NCBI GenBank assembly: GCA_012518835.1
Contig: JAAYRH010000033.1
Coordinates: 31,695-95,694, forward strand
Direction of reading: 5' to 3'
From: Aeromonadales bacterium
Lineage (GTDB): Bacteria; Pseudomonadota; Gammaproteobacteria; Enterobacterales; Aeromonadaceae
DNA length: 64,000 nucleotides
In this document: one piece after another, positions 1 through 10,593 of the stretch
Position numbering within the stretch: the stretch's first letter is position 1
Layout: each line of letters opens with the position of its first letter
Notes under the pieces: generated by a model
What the model was told of the DNA's origin: nothing
Databases searched by the model: none
The model's input: only the letters and a program-made list of their open reading frames with translations
Translations under genes and position numbers: made by a program

Positions 1-2
1 AA

Positions 3-281
<279 letters not shown>

Positions 282-317
282 TGAGCAGGCCGAATGGCTC
301 GGTCTACAGATCATCTT

Positions 318-1208
318 ATGAAACCTATTTTTGGCCGTGGACCCTCGCTTGCTATTCGTTTAGTGTTGGCGGTGCTGGTATCTGTTGTGCTGATTGTTGC
401 CGACAGCCGCTATCATAGTTTTGCCGAGGTGAAGGTGTATCTCAATTCACTGGTAAGCCCGCTGCAATATATGGCGAACGGCCCTCGTTTGCTGCTCGAC
501 TCTGCCTCTAATCAGTTGATGACTAGCCAATCTTTATTGGCGCAATCGCAGCGGCTAGAGAAAGAGTTGTTTTTGCTGCGCGACGATTTGTTGCGCTTAC
601 GCCATCTTGAGCAAGAAAATAAGCGGCTACGGGATTTATTAGGTTCACCGGTCCACTTTGATACTCGCCGCGTAGTAGCTGAGATCATGGCGGTGGATAC
701 CGACCCCTTTTCTCATCAGGTGGTATTAGATAAAGGCAGTCTGGCGGGTGCGTTTGCTGGGCAGCCGGTACTCAATGAGCAAGGAGTAGTAGGACAGGTG
801 ATCTCGGTGGGTAAAACCACCAGTCGTGTGTTGCTGATCACCGATACCAGCCATGGTATACCGGTGCGCGTGGCGCGAAATGATATTCGAGCCATTGCGA
901 GTGGCAGCGGCCAACTAGACCGCCTGTTGCTGCATAATATTACCCGCAATACTGATATTAAAGAGGGCGATGTCTTATTGAGCTCGGGTCTGGCGGGGCG
1001 CTTTCCTGAAGGCTATCCCGTAGGACGAGTGAGCCGAGTAGGGTATGAAGAAGGTCAGCCTTTTGCTGATATCCATGTGCAGCCTTTTGCCGCCTTAGAC
1101 CGTATCCGTTACTTGTTATTACTATGGCCGGAGTCTCCTGCCTTAGTCGTAGACTCAGCGGATTTTGAATTAGAGCCACTCGCTATTGCTGAAGAGTCAG
1201 ACCTATAA
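318..1208 (+). CDS. mreC: Cell shape-determining protein MreC
   Basis: MKPIFGRGPSLAIRLVLAVL start matches the MreC family better than the track start at 294; GVVGQV, GRFPEGYPVG motifs. Confidence 0.95.
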   Translation: MKPIFGRGPSLAIRLVLAVLVSVVLIVADSRYHSFAEVKVYLNSLVSPLQYMANGPRLLLDSASNQLMTSQSLLAQSQRLEKELFLLRDDLLRLRHLEQENKRLRDLLGSPVHFDTRRVVAEIMAVDTDPFSHQVVLDKGSLAGAFAGQPVLNEQGVVGQVISVGKTTSRVLLITDTSHGIPVRVARNDIRAIASGSGQLDRLLLHNITRNTDIKEGDVLLSSGLAGRFPEGYPVGRVSRVGYEEGQPFADIHVQPFAALDRIRYLLLLWPESPALVVDSADFELEPLAIAEESDL

Positions 1209-1696
1209 TGAGACGCTTTTCTTTACTTGGCCGACTGGCGATTATTTGCAGTCTTTTGCTGGCGCTGATCCTATCTATTTTACCACTTCCGGAAGTGATC
1301 GCTCCTTTTCGGCCTGATTGGCTATTGCTTACTTTGGTCTATTGGACTATCGCGCTACCACACAGAGCTAATGTGGGGACCGCTTTTATTGCCGGCTTAC
1401 TGCTAGACGTGTTGCTTGGCTCAGTGCTTGGGGGTCATGCGTTAGCGCTGGTGATCCCGGTGTATTTAGCGGCCACGCAATTTCAACGGATACGCAATTA
1501 CTCGGTATGGCAGCAAGCTTTTGTGATTGGCGCACTTGCGATGCTCAATAAATTACTGATTTTTTGGGCGGCTTACATGAATCGTGATATTCAACTGGAT
1601 TATCATTACTTTTGGTCCATCGTCAGTAGTATGGTGTTCTGGCCTTGGGTATTTTTATTGTTGCGCAAGTGCCGGCGCCAATTTTCTTTATCTTGA
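1208..1696 (+). CDS. mreD: Rod shape-determining membrane protein MreD
   Basis: Hydrophobic 162 aa protein directly after mreC; RPDWLLLTLVYW motif. Confidence 0.93.
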   Translation: MRRFSLLGRLAIICSLLLALILSILPLPEVIAPFRPDWLLLTLVYWTIALPHRANVGTAFIAGLLLDVLLGSVLGGHALALVIPVYLAATQFQRIRNYSVWQQAFVIGALAMLNKLLIFWAAYMNRDIQLDYHYFWSIVSSMVFWPWVFLLLRKCRRQFSLS

Positions 1697-1704
1697 GTTG
1701 AAGT

Positions 1705-2280
1705 ATGTCACCCCGCTTATATTTAGCCTCTGGCTCCCCTCGTCGCCATGAACTACTAACTCAACTAAATATACCTTTTACTGTGGTGCGTCCCGACGTA
1801 ACCGAGCAGCAGCAGCCTCACGAGTTGGCCAGTGATTATGTATGCCGCCTGGCGCGCGATAAGGCGCTTGCCGGTGGATTAATGGCCCCTTTGCCGTTAC
1901 CGGTGTTGGCTGGCGATACCATAGTAGTACTCGATGACAGGGTGTTAGAAAAGCCGAACAGCCAGGCCGAAGGATTCGCTATGTTGCGCCAGTTATCGGG
2001 GCGCACTCATCAGGTATTAACCGCGATAGCGCTGCTTAACGACGGTCAGTTAAGCGATGTACTAGTGAGTACCGAGGTGTGTTTTCGGACCTTAACCGAG
2101 CAGGATATTGAGTCTTACTGGGCGAGCGGTGAGCCGCAAGATAAAGCCGGTGGCTATGGCATCCAAGGGCTAGGGGGGCGCTTTGTTCAGTGGATCCACG
2201 GCAGCTACAGTAGCGTCGTGGGCTTACCTTTAGTGGAAACCGAGGCATTACTCAGCAAAGCGGGCCTTTTATCTCGCTGA
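1705..2280 (+). CDS. maf: Maf family nucleotide pyrophosphatase (YhdE type)
   Basis: [49 protein letters not shown] motifs; synteny mreBCD-maf-rng. Confidence 0.94.
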   Translation: MSPRLYLASGSPRRHELLTQLNIPFTVVRPDVTEQQQPHELASDYVCRLARDKALAGGLMAPLPLPVLAGDTIVVLDDRVLEKPNSQAEGFAMLRQLSGRTHQVLTAIALLNDGQLSDVLVSTEVCFRTLTEQDIESYWASGEPQDKAGGYGIQGLGGRFVQWIHGSYSSVVGLPLVETEALLSKAGLLSR

Positions 2281-2347
2281 TTTCTTATCTCTTTGTGGTT
2301 CTGTGGTAGTTTAGAAGACATTAACTTCTCCTATAGGTGATGTAAGT

Positions 2348-3817
2348 ATGTCGGCGGAACTGATCATTAATATGACGCCTGCAGAAACCCGAGTCGCACT
2401 AGTGGACAACGGGATTTTGCAAGAGGTGCATGTCGAGCGCCAAGCGCGGCGCGGGATTGTCGGTAATATCTACAAAGGCAAAGTCAGTCGGGTGTTGCCT
2501 GGCATGCAGGCCGCTTTTGTTGATATTGGCGGTGAGCGGGCGGCATTTTTGCACGCCTCCGATATTATGCCCCACACCGAATGTGTGGCGACTAAAGAGC
2601 AGGCGCATTTTCAGACGGGTAATATCGCCGAGCTGGTGCGTCAAGGCCAAGATATCGTGGTGCAGGTGGTTAAGGACCCTTTAGGTACTAAGGGAGCACG
2701 TTTAACTACCGATATTACTTTACCTTCCCGCTATCTGGTGTTTATGCCGGGTAGCGCCTATGTCGGCGTTTCTCAACGTATTGATTCCGAGCAAGAGCGC
2801 GAGCGCCTTAAAGCGATTGTAGGTGAGTATGTGGACGAGCAAGGCGGTTATATTATTCGCACGGCGGCCGAAGGTGTAGGAGAAACCGAGTTAGCGCAAG
2901 ACGCGGCTTTTTTAAATCGACTCTGGCGCAAAATTCAAGAGCGTCGTCGCAAGCTCTCTTCTTGCTCGATGCTCTATGAAGATCTGGGGTTGAGTTGTCG
3001 TATTGTGCGAGACTTTGTCGGTGCTGAGTTAGACCGTATCCGGGTAGACTCGCGCCTGACCTATGAAACCTTATGCCAGTTTGTTGATGAGTTTGTGCCG
3101 GAGCTCAGTGGGAAAATCGAATACTACCAAGGCAGCTCGCCTATTTTTGATCTTTATGATGTAGAAAATGAAATTCAACGTGCCCTAAATCGCAAAGTGG
3201 AATTAAAGTCTGGTGGTTATTTAATTATCGATCAAACCGAAGCCATGACCACAGTGGATATTAATACTGGCGCCTTTGTTGGCCATCGCAATCTCGAAGA
3301 AACTATTTTTAATACTAATACTGAAGCCACACAGGCCATTGCTCGGCAGCTAAGATTACGCAACTTGGGTGGCATTATTATTATTGATTTTATTGATATG
3401 TACGACGACGAGCATAAGCGTCGGGTACTACATAGCCTAGAGACGGCCTTGGCTAAAGATCGTGCTAAAACCAACGTGAATGGCTTTTCGCAACTGGGTT
3501 TAGTGGAAATGACCCGCAAGCGCACCCGCGAAAGTTTAGAGCATGTGTTATGTGGCCCATGTCCAGAGTGTGATGGGCGCGCGCGGGTTAAAACCGTAGA
3601 AACCGTTTGTTATGAAATACTGCGCGAAATTACCCGCGTCAATAAAGCCTACGATGCTGATAAGTTTGTTGTGTATGCGGCCCTTGCTGTGTCATCGGCA
3701 TTACAAGAAGATGAGTCTCATATGCTGGCCGAGTTGGAAGTTTTTATTGGCAAACAAGTACAGGTAAAAAGCGAACCTTTATATAATCAAGAACAGTTTG
3801 ATGTGGTGATGATGTAG
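2348..3817 (+). CDS. rng: Ribonuclease G
   Basis: 489 aa; GNIYKGKVSRVLPGMQAAFVDIG, DINTGAFVG, GGIIIIDFIDM, CGPCPECDGRA zinc-link motif. Confidence 0.96.
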   Translation: MSAELIINMTPAETRVALVDNGILQEVHVERQARRGIVGNIYKGKVSRVLPGMQAAFVDIGGERAAFLHASDIMPHTECVATKEQAHFQTGNIAELVRQGQDIVVQVVKDPLGTKGARLTTDITLPSRYLVFMPGSAYVGVSQRIDSEQERERLKAIVGEYVDEQGGYIIRTAAEGVGETELAQDAAFLNRLWRKIQERRRKLSSCSMLYEDLGLSCRIVRDFVGAELDRIRVDSRLTYETLCQFVDEFVPELSGKIEYYQGSSPIFDLYDVENEIQRALNRKVELKSGGYLIIDQTEAMTTVDINTGAFVGHRNLEETIFNTNTEATQAIARQLRLRNLGGIIIIDFIDMYDDEHKRRVLHSLETALAKDRAKTNVNGFSQLGLVEMTRKRTRESLEHVLCGPCPECDGRARVKTVETVCYEILREITRVNKAYDADKFVVYAALAVSSALQEDESHMLAELEVFIGKQVQVKSEPLYNQEQFDVVMM

Positions 3818-6800
3818 TGTCTCAGATGTTACGGCGCAGTTTAAACTGGGGTTGGCTAAGCTTGGCGGTATTGGCCGTGCTAATGGCATTGCTGATCACG
3901 GTGCTGCGCTTTGGTTCGCCTTATTTAAATCAGTGGCAACAGCAATGGGTAGATAAGGCGTTTAGTAACAGTGAGCTGGCGGTGACCATTGGTGAGCTAG
4001 GGTTAAGCTGGCGTGATTTTGGCCCGGTACTGGTGGTCAAGGACGTACAGCTCGTACCCGAAAGCGGACCACCGATGAAGCTAGAGCGCGCCTTAGTGGA
4101 TATGCAGCTCTGGCAAAGCTTACGCCAATGGCAACCTGTATTGAATGAACTGATCTTAGAAGACCTATATCTACCGATTGAGGTCTCGAGAGATGCCTCC
4201 TCTATGCCCGATATCGACTGGCAACAGTTACGTCGCTTAGTACTCACCACAGTGGAACGTTTTACTCTTACCCAAGCGCAAGTGGTGTTTACCAGCGCCG
4301 AGCAGCAAGTGTTGTCTGCTTTATATGTTTCTAACTTGCAGTGGCAAAATAGCCCCGACTTACATCAAGGCCAAGGCCGGTTAGGAGTGAGCCCCGATCC
4401 AGAGCAGCAATTGGATTTTCGTGGCCATTTAACGGGCTCTAGTGAGCAATTAACCGGTGGGGTTTATTTAGCAGCCGATGAGTTAGATATCTCTAGTTTA
4501 TTTAGTCACGCCGGTTTACCCGCTCAAGTTAAGCAGCCAACGCAAGCGAGCCTCGACTTTGAGTTATGGCTGGAATGGCAACAAGGCCAGCTTAGCGCCG
4601 GCATTTGGCAGCTTGGTGAAAATTATTTACGCCTTGATGAGCACCACCAAATCCAAGTTGACCGTGGCCGCGTGCAGTGGCAGCCCACCGAGCATGGCTG
4701 GCAGCTGGCCAGCCAAAACATCGATATTAAGGTGGACGGTGAACCTTGGCTAGCCTGGTCTGCTCAGTTAGATAAGCAAGATGAACAATTAGTAGGCTAT
4801 TTAGATCAACTGACCTTTACCGATCTTGCCTTAGTAGCACAATGGGGAGAAGTATTTTGGCCTAGCCTCGCCCATCAACTCGCCAATATTCGCCCTAGCG
4901 GCCGACTGGCAAATCTTTATTATTCAGCCGTGGAAAATGGCAAGCAATGGCGCTGGCAAGGTGATTTATTAGAAGTAAGCACTCAAGCGTTTGAATGGGT
5001 ACCGGCCACCCAAGGGCTGAATGGCCACTTCTCTTTTGGTGCTAACGGCGGTGCGCTGAGTATTGAGCAGCTGGCGGCCAGCGATTGGCAATACCAACAG
5101 GCGTTTCGTGCTCCTTGGCCCATGCAAACTTTAAGTAGTGAAGTGCGCTGGCAGCAGCAGAAGGCGGGTGACTGGTGGCTGTGGAGCGATAAGCTAGATG
5201 TCGTGACGAAAGATGTGGCCTTACAAGGTTGGTTTAGCTTACATATTCCATTGCAAGGCTCCCCTATGCTCAGTGCCTCAGCGCATGCTGACGTACTCAG
5301 AGCCGAGCAAGCCTACCGTTATTTCCCAGAGCCACTGATGGGCTCGGCCTTAGTCGACTATTTACAAGGCGCAATCCGGGGTGGGCAAGCACAGGGCGCA
5401 AAAGTCATGTGGTATGGAGCGCTAGATGCTTTCCCTTATCAAGACAACCAAGGCATTTTTCAAGCCAAAGTCCCGCTGCGCGATGCTCAGTTTCGCTTTG
5501 ATCCCGACTGGCAACCATTAAGCGCTTTAGACCTCGACTTGCTATTTGAAAATGACAACTTGTATATGAAGGGCGAAGAAGGCCTGTTGGGCTCGGTCAC
5601 CGCCAGCCAGATTAAAGCACAAATTGTACCGCTAGATGAAGATGCCAACTTAGAGCTGAGCGCCCATATTCAGGGAGAAGGCGAGGCAGTGACCAGTTAT
5701 CTGCAAAGCTCGGCGCTGGCCGATTCGGTCGGCATTACTTTAGAGCAGCTGCAAGTCACTGGCCCCTTAAGTGGCCAACTGGCCTTAACCATTCCCTTAA
5801 ATGAGGGAGAAGTGCTAGTAAATGGCCATGTGGATTTTGCGCAAAACAACGTCTTAGTTAAACCGCTGGACTTACCCTTATCTAAAGTTAGTGGTCGCTT
5901 GCACTTTGATGAGCAGAAAACCCGCTTTGATGAGCTGCAAGCTCACTGGCTCGGACAACCGCTGCAGTTGACGTATCGCGGTCAAGAGGTGCCGAATGGC
6001 TATGAGGTTCAACTCGACTTAAGCGGCCAACTAAACAGTGATGCCTTAGCAAATGCTTATCCCATGTTAGATGTCCTCTCCGGTGAGGGACGCTGGCGTG
6101 GCAAGCTCGATTTAACGCTGCCCGAACAAGGGCCGCTCCAATATCAATTTAGAGCTGACTCTGATTTAGTGGGCTTAGCTAGTCAGCTGCCCGCCCCCTT
6201 AAAAAAAACCAAATCACAAGCGTGGGCGACTCACCTTGAGGTGCAAGGCAATGACGAACGTGCAGGGGTTAGTCTTAAAGTGGGGCCCGATATTCAAGGG
6301 GAGTCACAACTGCGCTTTGAGCCTCAGTTAACCGTCGACCGCTTATGGTTAAGCTTAGGGCCCAAGCCGGCTACTGCAGCACGAGCACCATTAGATATTG
6401 CAGTGCGCTTAGCCGATCTCACCCTAGATGATTGGTTAGCACAACTTTCCCAATGGCAAACCTCAGCTAGCAAGGCCCAGAGCTCGGCTAGTTCATTTAG
6501 CTTGCCTCATCCTTATCGTGTCTCGTTGCATGCCAGTCGAGCCCAACTTTGGGAACAACCCCTTAATCAATTGCACCTATCGTTGCGACCCGCAGCCCAT
6601 CAAATGCAGCAACTTGATATAGAGGCTGAGCAAGTTAAAGGGCGCGTTACGTTTGGTAGTCAGCAGGTGCTGCAAGCAAACTTTGAGCGGTTATGGTTAA
6701 GCTCGCTTGAGCCTAATAAAGAAAAAAACACAGCGGCCGGTCAAGCTGAGCCAACTTTCTCGCCACAGCAAGTGCCTGCCGTGCAATTTAGCTGTGAGGA

Positions 6801-7605
6801 CTGTCGCTGGCAAAAATTGGCCCTAGGTAAAGTTAACTTTGAGTTAGCGCCCCAGCCTAAAGAGGATAGCGTCGCATTACGCAACTTGTATATCGACGGC
6901 CCTTTGCTGACGCTTCAGGCCAATGGTCAGTGGCTACAGCATAGCAGTGGCAATTTAAGCCGCCTAGAGTGGCAAACTAGTACGCCATCGCTGCAGCGAC
7001 TGTGGCAGTCGTTAGATAAAGACTCTCCTTTTAGTGAAACCTCGGCAGAGCTACAAGGAAAAGTGCGCTGGCTAGATGTGCCTTGGCAGCCTCAGCTGGC
7101 CACTATGGATGGTGAGCTGGCACTTTCAACGGGAGCGGGGGTGTTAAAAGAAGTGAGCGATAAAGGCGCTGGGTTATTATCAGTAGTGAGCTTAGAGTCG
7201 GTGATGCGCCGTTTGCGGTTAGATTTTCGGGATATTTATGCCAAAGGCTTTTACTTTGATCGTATTATCGCCAGCGGAAAGTTGCGTAATGGAATTTTAC
7301 ACAACCATGACTTATTGCTTAAAGGGGCGGCGGGCGACTTACAAGGCAAAGGTGAGGTTAACTTTGCTACTGAACAGATAGATTATCATGTAGAGCTACT
7401 GCCTAACTTAACTGCCAACTTACCGGTGGTGGCGGCCTTTGCTGTGACCCCGGTGACCGGTTTGTACGTGTTTGCGCTATCTAAAGTATTAGGTCCGGTA
7501 GTCGATGTGTTCACTCGCATTCGTTACCATGTGACAGGAACGCTAGATGATCCTGTAGTATCAGAACAAGGGCGAGACAAGGATCAAGTCAAGTTAGCCC
7601 AGTGA
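3817..7605 (+). CDS. yhdP: YhdP family (AsmA-like) envelope phospholipid transport protein; GTG start
   Basis: 1262 aa, N-terminal TM helix, C-terminal NHDLLLKGAAGDLQGKGEVNFATEQIDYHVELLPNLT; synteny rng-yhdP. Confidence 0.9.
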   Translation: MSQMLRRSLNWGWLSLAVLAVLMALLITVLRFGSPYLNQWQQQWVDKAFSNSELAVTIGELGLSWRDFGPVLVVKDVQLVPESGPPMKLERALVDMQLWQSLRQWQPVLNELILEDLYLPIEVSRDASSMPDIDWQQLRRLVLTTVERFTLTQAQVVFTSAEQQVLSALYVSNLQWQNSPDLHQGQGRLGVSPDPEQQLDFRGHLTGSSEQLTGGVYLAADELDISSLFSHAGLPAQVKQPTQASLDFELWLEWQQGQLSAGIWQLGENYLRLDEHHQIQVDRGRVQWQPTEHGWQLASQNIDIKVDGEPWLAWSAQLDKQDEQLVGYLDQLTFTDLALVAQWGEVFWPSLAHQLANIRPSGRLANLYYSAVENGKQWRWQGDLLEVSTQAFEWVPATQGLNGHFSFGANGGALSIEQLAASDWQYQQAFRAPWPMQTLSSEVRWQQQKAGDWWLWSDKLDVVTKDVALQGWFSLHIPLQGSPMLSASAHADVLRAEQAYRYFPEPLMGSALVDYLQGAIRGGQAQGAKVMWYGALDAFPYQDNQGIFQAKVPLRDAQFRFDPDWQPLSALDLDLLFENDNLYMKGEEGLLGSVTASQIKAQIVPLDEDANLELSAHIQGEGEAVTSYLQSSALADSVGITLEQLQVTGPLSGQLALTIPLNEGEVLVNGHVDFAQNNVLVKPLDLPLSKVSGRLHFDEQKTRFDELQAHWLGQPLQLTYRGQEVPNGYEVQLDLSGQLNSDALANAYPMLDVLSGEGRWRGKLDLTLPEQGPLQYQFRADSDLVGLASQLPAPLKKTKSQAWATHLEVQGNDERAGVSLKVGPDIQGESQLRFEPQLTVDRLWLSLGPKPATAARAPLDIAVRLADLTLDDWLAQLSQWQTSASKAQSSASSFSLPHPYRVSLHASRAQLWEQPLNQLHLSLRPAAHQMQQLDIEAEQVKGRVTFGSQQVLQANFERLWLSSLEPNKEKNTAAGQAEPTFSPQQVPAVQFSCEDCRWQKLALGKVNFELAPQPKEDSVALRNLYIDGPLLTLQANGQWLQHSSGNLSRLEWQTSTPSLQRLWQSLDKDSPFSETSAELQGKVRWLDVPWQPQLATMDGELALSTGAGVLKEVSDKGAGLLSVVSLESVMRRLRLDFRDIYAKGFYFDRIIASGKLRNGILHNHDLLLKGAAGDLQGKGEVNFATEQIDYHVELLPNLTANLPVVAAFAVTPVTGLYVFALSKVLGPVVDVFTRIRYHVTGTLDDPVVSEQGRDKDQVKLAQ

Positions 7606-7633
7606 TACTGTGTAGCTAGATAAGGAGACGTTA

Positions 7634-8455
7634 ATGGAATTAGTCGCGATACAAATGACCGCCGGAACCGATTGGGAAGTTAATAAGGCCCGTATTACCG
7701 AATTACTGGCGCAATTACCTCAACAGCGCCCGCTACTGGTGCAGCTACCCGAAAACGCTGTGACGTTTGGTAGTAAAAAAGCCATTGTGCTGAATGCTGA
7801 ACCGGTGGGCGAAGGGCCAATACAAGCTCAGTTTAGTCAGTGGGCACGTGAGCTAGGAATTTGGTTAGTAGTGGGCTCAATGCCGACTTGTATTGCCGAT
7901 AGTGAACGTTTTCACTCCACCAGTCTAGTATATAACGAGCAAGGCGCCTTAGTGGGGCATTATCATAAGCTCCATCTCTTTGATGCCGACGTTGCCGATG
8001 GACAAGGCAGTTATCGAGAGTCTGATACTTATGCGCCGGGCAATGAGCTAAGCGTGATCGACAGTCCCTTTGGTCGGTTGGGTTTATCAATCTGTTATGA
8101 TTTGCGTTTTCCTGAACTCTATCGCGCCTTACGAGCCCAAGATGCAGAAATTTTAATGGTGCCTGCTGCTTTTACGCGTACCACAGGCGAAGCTCACTGG
8201 TTGCCATTACTACAGGCCAGAGCGATTGAGAATCAATGTTATGTGGTGGCCGCGGGGTTATATGGCGAACAGGGAAAGCGCCAAACCTGGGGGCATTCGG
8301 TGATTATCGATCCTTGGGGGAAAATACAAACGTGTCTGCCAAAAGGACAGGGACTTATTTCGACCTCAGTCGACCCAGAGCGGCTGGCCCAAATACGCCG
8401 GCAAATGCCGGTGGCCCAACATGCCCGCTTTAGCGCGGATTGGAGAAGTGAATGA
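7634..8455 (+). CDS. Carbon-nitrogen hydrolase (Nit/omega-amidase-like)
   Basis: [26 protein letters not shown] (catalytic Cys context) nitrilase superfamily motifs. Confidence 0.9.
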   Translation: MELVAIQMTAGTDWEVNKARITELLAQLPQQRPLLVQLPENAVTFGSKKAIVLNAEPVGEGPIQAQFSQWARELGIWLVVGSMPTCIADSERFHSTSLVYNEQGALVGHYHKLHLFDADVADGQGSYRESDTYAPGNELSVIDSPFGRLGLSICYDLRFPELYRALRAQDAEILMVPAAFTRTTGEAHWLPLLQARAIENQCYVVAAGLYGEQGKRQTWGHSVIIDPWGKIQTCLPKGQGLISTSVDPERLAQIRRQMPVAQHARFSADWRSE

Positions 8456-9897
8456 GTATTGAACAAATTAACCGCAGTATTTTAGTGCCCAATGATCTGG
8501 ATATGGCATTTTTAGAAGGGCAACTAGCGCGGTTAAGCCGCCATCAAATTGATTTTGCCGATCTCTACTTTCAAAATAGTGTGCACGAGTCTTGGGTGCT
8601 AGAAGATGGCATTGTTAAAGATGGAAGTTACAACATCGAGCAAGGCGTAGGTGTGCGAGCGATTAGCGGTGAAAAAACCGGCTTTGCCTATTCTGATGAA
8701 CTAAATAGCGCAGCCCTGCAGCAGGCAGTTACAGCAGCCAGAGGCATTGCTGAAACGGGTGGCAGTGGTCGTTTTCAAGTCGGTAAAGCTCAGCCTGTTA
8801 CTGCTCGTTATCAGGCAGTGAACCCGCTAGATAGTCTTACCCGAGAGCAAAAGATTGCACTATTACAGCAAATGGATGCTTTTGCCCGCAGCCTAGATCC
8901 GGCGGTGACTCAAGTAATTGCCTCTTTATCTGGCGTTTATGAAGAAATACTCGTTATGGCCACTGATGGCACCTTAGCGACCGACTTTCGCCCATTAGTG
9001 CGCTTAAACTGCTCGGTACTGGTAGAGCGCAATGGCCGTCGTGAACGCGGCGGGAGTGGCGGCGGAGGTCGCTTAGGCTACGAATATTTCTTAGAAGAAG
9101 TGGATAACGAGCCCAGAGCCATGGGCTATGTAAAAGAAGCGGTGCGCCAAGCATTAGTTAATCTTGATGCCATTGAAGCGCCTGCTGGCACTATGCCGGT
9201 AGTATTGGGCGCGGGCTGGCCGGGCGTATTACTGCATGAAGCGGTGGGCCATGGCTTAGAAGGCGACTTTAACCGTAAAGGCTCTTCGGCTTATGCAGGA
9301 CGAGTGGGAGAGAAAGTGGCTTCTAGTCTGTGCACTATTGTTGATGATGGCACTATGGCTAATCGTCGCGGCTCTTTATCCATCGATGATGAAGGGACGG
9401 CTACCGATTATAATGTCTTAATTAAAGACGGTATTTTACAAGGTTATATGCAAGACAAGCTCAATGCGCGCCTGATGGGGGTTGCGCCCACCGGTAATGG
9501 TCGCCGCGAGTCTTATGCGCACCTACCTATGCCGCGTATGACCAATACCTATATGCTACCGGGGGAAGCATTACCCGAAGATATTATTAAAAGCGTGAAA
9601 AAAGGCATTTATGCCCCTAACTTTGGCGGCGGCCAAGTGGATATTACCTCGGGGCGCTTTGTATTTTCTGCTTCTGAAGCTTATCTCATTGAAGATGGTA
9701 AGCTAACCTCTCCCATCAAAGGAGCCACCTTAATTGGCAATGGTCCTGAGGCCATGAGTCAGGTGTCAATGGTGGGGAATGATTTAGCTCTAGACGCCGG
9801 GGTAGGGGTGTGCGGTAAAAATGGCCAAAGCGTACCGGTAGGCGTGGGGCAACCCACTCTTAAATTAGACCAGCTTACCGTGGGTGGAACTCAGTAA
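8452..9897 (+). CDS. tldD: Metalloprotease TldD
   Basis: [18 protein letters not shown] (HExxxH), overlaps previous gene by ATGA; 481 aa. Confidence 0.96.
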   Translation: MSIEQINRSILVPNDLDMAFLEGQLARLSRHQIDFADLYFQNSVHESWVLEDGIVKDGSYNIEQGVGVRAISGEKTGFAYSDELNSAALQQAVTAARGIAETGGSGRFQVGKAQPVTARYQAVNPLDSLTREQKIALLQQMDAFARSLDPAVTQVIASLSGVYEEILVMATDGTLATDFRPLVRLNCSVLVERNGRRERGGSGGGGRLGYEYFLEEVDNEPRAMGYVKEAVRQALVNLDAIEAPAGTMPVVLGAGWPGVLLHEAVGHGLEGDFNRKGSSAYAGRVGEKVASSLCTIVDDGTMANRRGSLSIDDEGTATDYNVLIKDGILQGYMQDKLNARLMGVAPTGNGRRESYAHLPMPRMTNTYMLPGEALPEDIIKSVKKGIYAPNFGGGQVDITSGRFVFSASEAYLIEDGKLTSPIKGATLIGNGPEAMSQVSMVGNDLALDAGVGVCGKNGQSVPVGVGQPTLKLDQLTVGGTQ

Positions 9898-9921
9898 AGC
9901 CAACCTACTCTACTAAATAGC

Positions 9922-9949
9922 CAACGCCGAGTCAGTGACTCGGCGTTTT
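9922..9949. terminator. Bidirectional intrinsic terminator between tldD and darP
   Basis: AACGCCGAGTCA-G-TGACTCGGCGTT near-perfect dyad followed by TT; lies between converging genes. Confidence 0.75.
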
Positions 9950-9975
9950 GCTGTTAGCGCGCCACATCAACCATT

Positions 9976-10497
9976 CTATACGTCAATATTCGCTTTTAAA
10001 TATTGAAACAGTTCGCGATACGCTTTGGGAGGGATCCCCGCTGCTAGCTCTTTGCGGCCAGTACGTGCCAATTGGCGCAGCTTTTGGCGGTCTAAGTCGC
10101 GATGCTCAGCCAGCAGGGCATTCACCCCTTTATCGCCTTCTTTTATTAAGCGATCGCGCCATAACTCCAGCTTGTGAAACTGTGCGTTCACTTCGGCATT
10201 TTTATGGTCAAAGCCCGCTAAGGCTTTCTGGATTTCAGTCACATCGCGAGTACGCATTAATTTACCGACATATTGCATATGGCGGCGCAGTCCTTCTCGC
10301 TTACCTTGTAGCCGATGAGCCAATTCAATGGCTTCTAACAAGTCGTTATCTAGCGGGATTTTATCTAGTTCATGGGGGGTGAGCTTTACTAGTGATTCAC
10401 CGAGCTTTTGCAGTGCTTGGCTTTCTCGTTTCATCTCACTTTTACTGACCCATTCTATTTCTTCTTCTTGCTCTGGGGCGTCGTCGTGGTGGCGCAT
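9976..10497 (-). CDS. darP: Ribosome biogenesis factor DarP (YjgA, DUF615)
   Basis: WVSKSEMKRESQALQKLGESLVKL; divergent from pmbA as in enterics. Confidence 0.92.
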   Translation of the reverse strand: MRHHDDAPEQEEEIEWVSKSEMKRESQALQKLGESLVKLTPHELDKIPLDNDLLEAIELAHRLQGKREGLRRHMQYVGKLMRTRDVTEIQKALAGFDHKNAEVNAQFHKLELWRDRLIKEGDKGVNALLAEHRDLDRQKLRQLARTGRKELAAGIPPKAYRELFQYLKANIDV

Positions 10498-10593
10498 AGC
10501 GATTCCGTGTCTATTAAGAGGTAAGTTTATATATTACCAGCTTCTCCCAAGCTACGCAGTGGTCTGTTATGCTAACTACAAACTGAGCTAACG

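Noticed and set aside
3232-3525. 97-aa minus-strand ORF inside rng
   Set aside because: Antisense shadow ORF of a conserved gene with no family motif; same applies to other opposite-strand ORFs inside yhdP, mlaE, degQ, murD, ftsZ and the MCP genes.
9948-10382. 144-aa plus-strand ORF antisense to darP
   Set aside because: Lies almost entirely opposite the well-supported darP gene; no recognisable domain.
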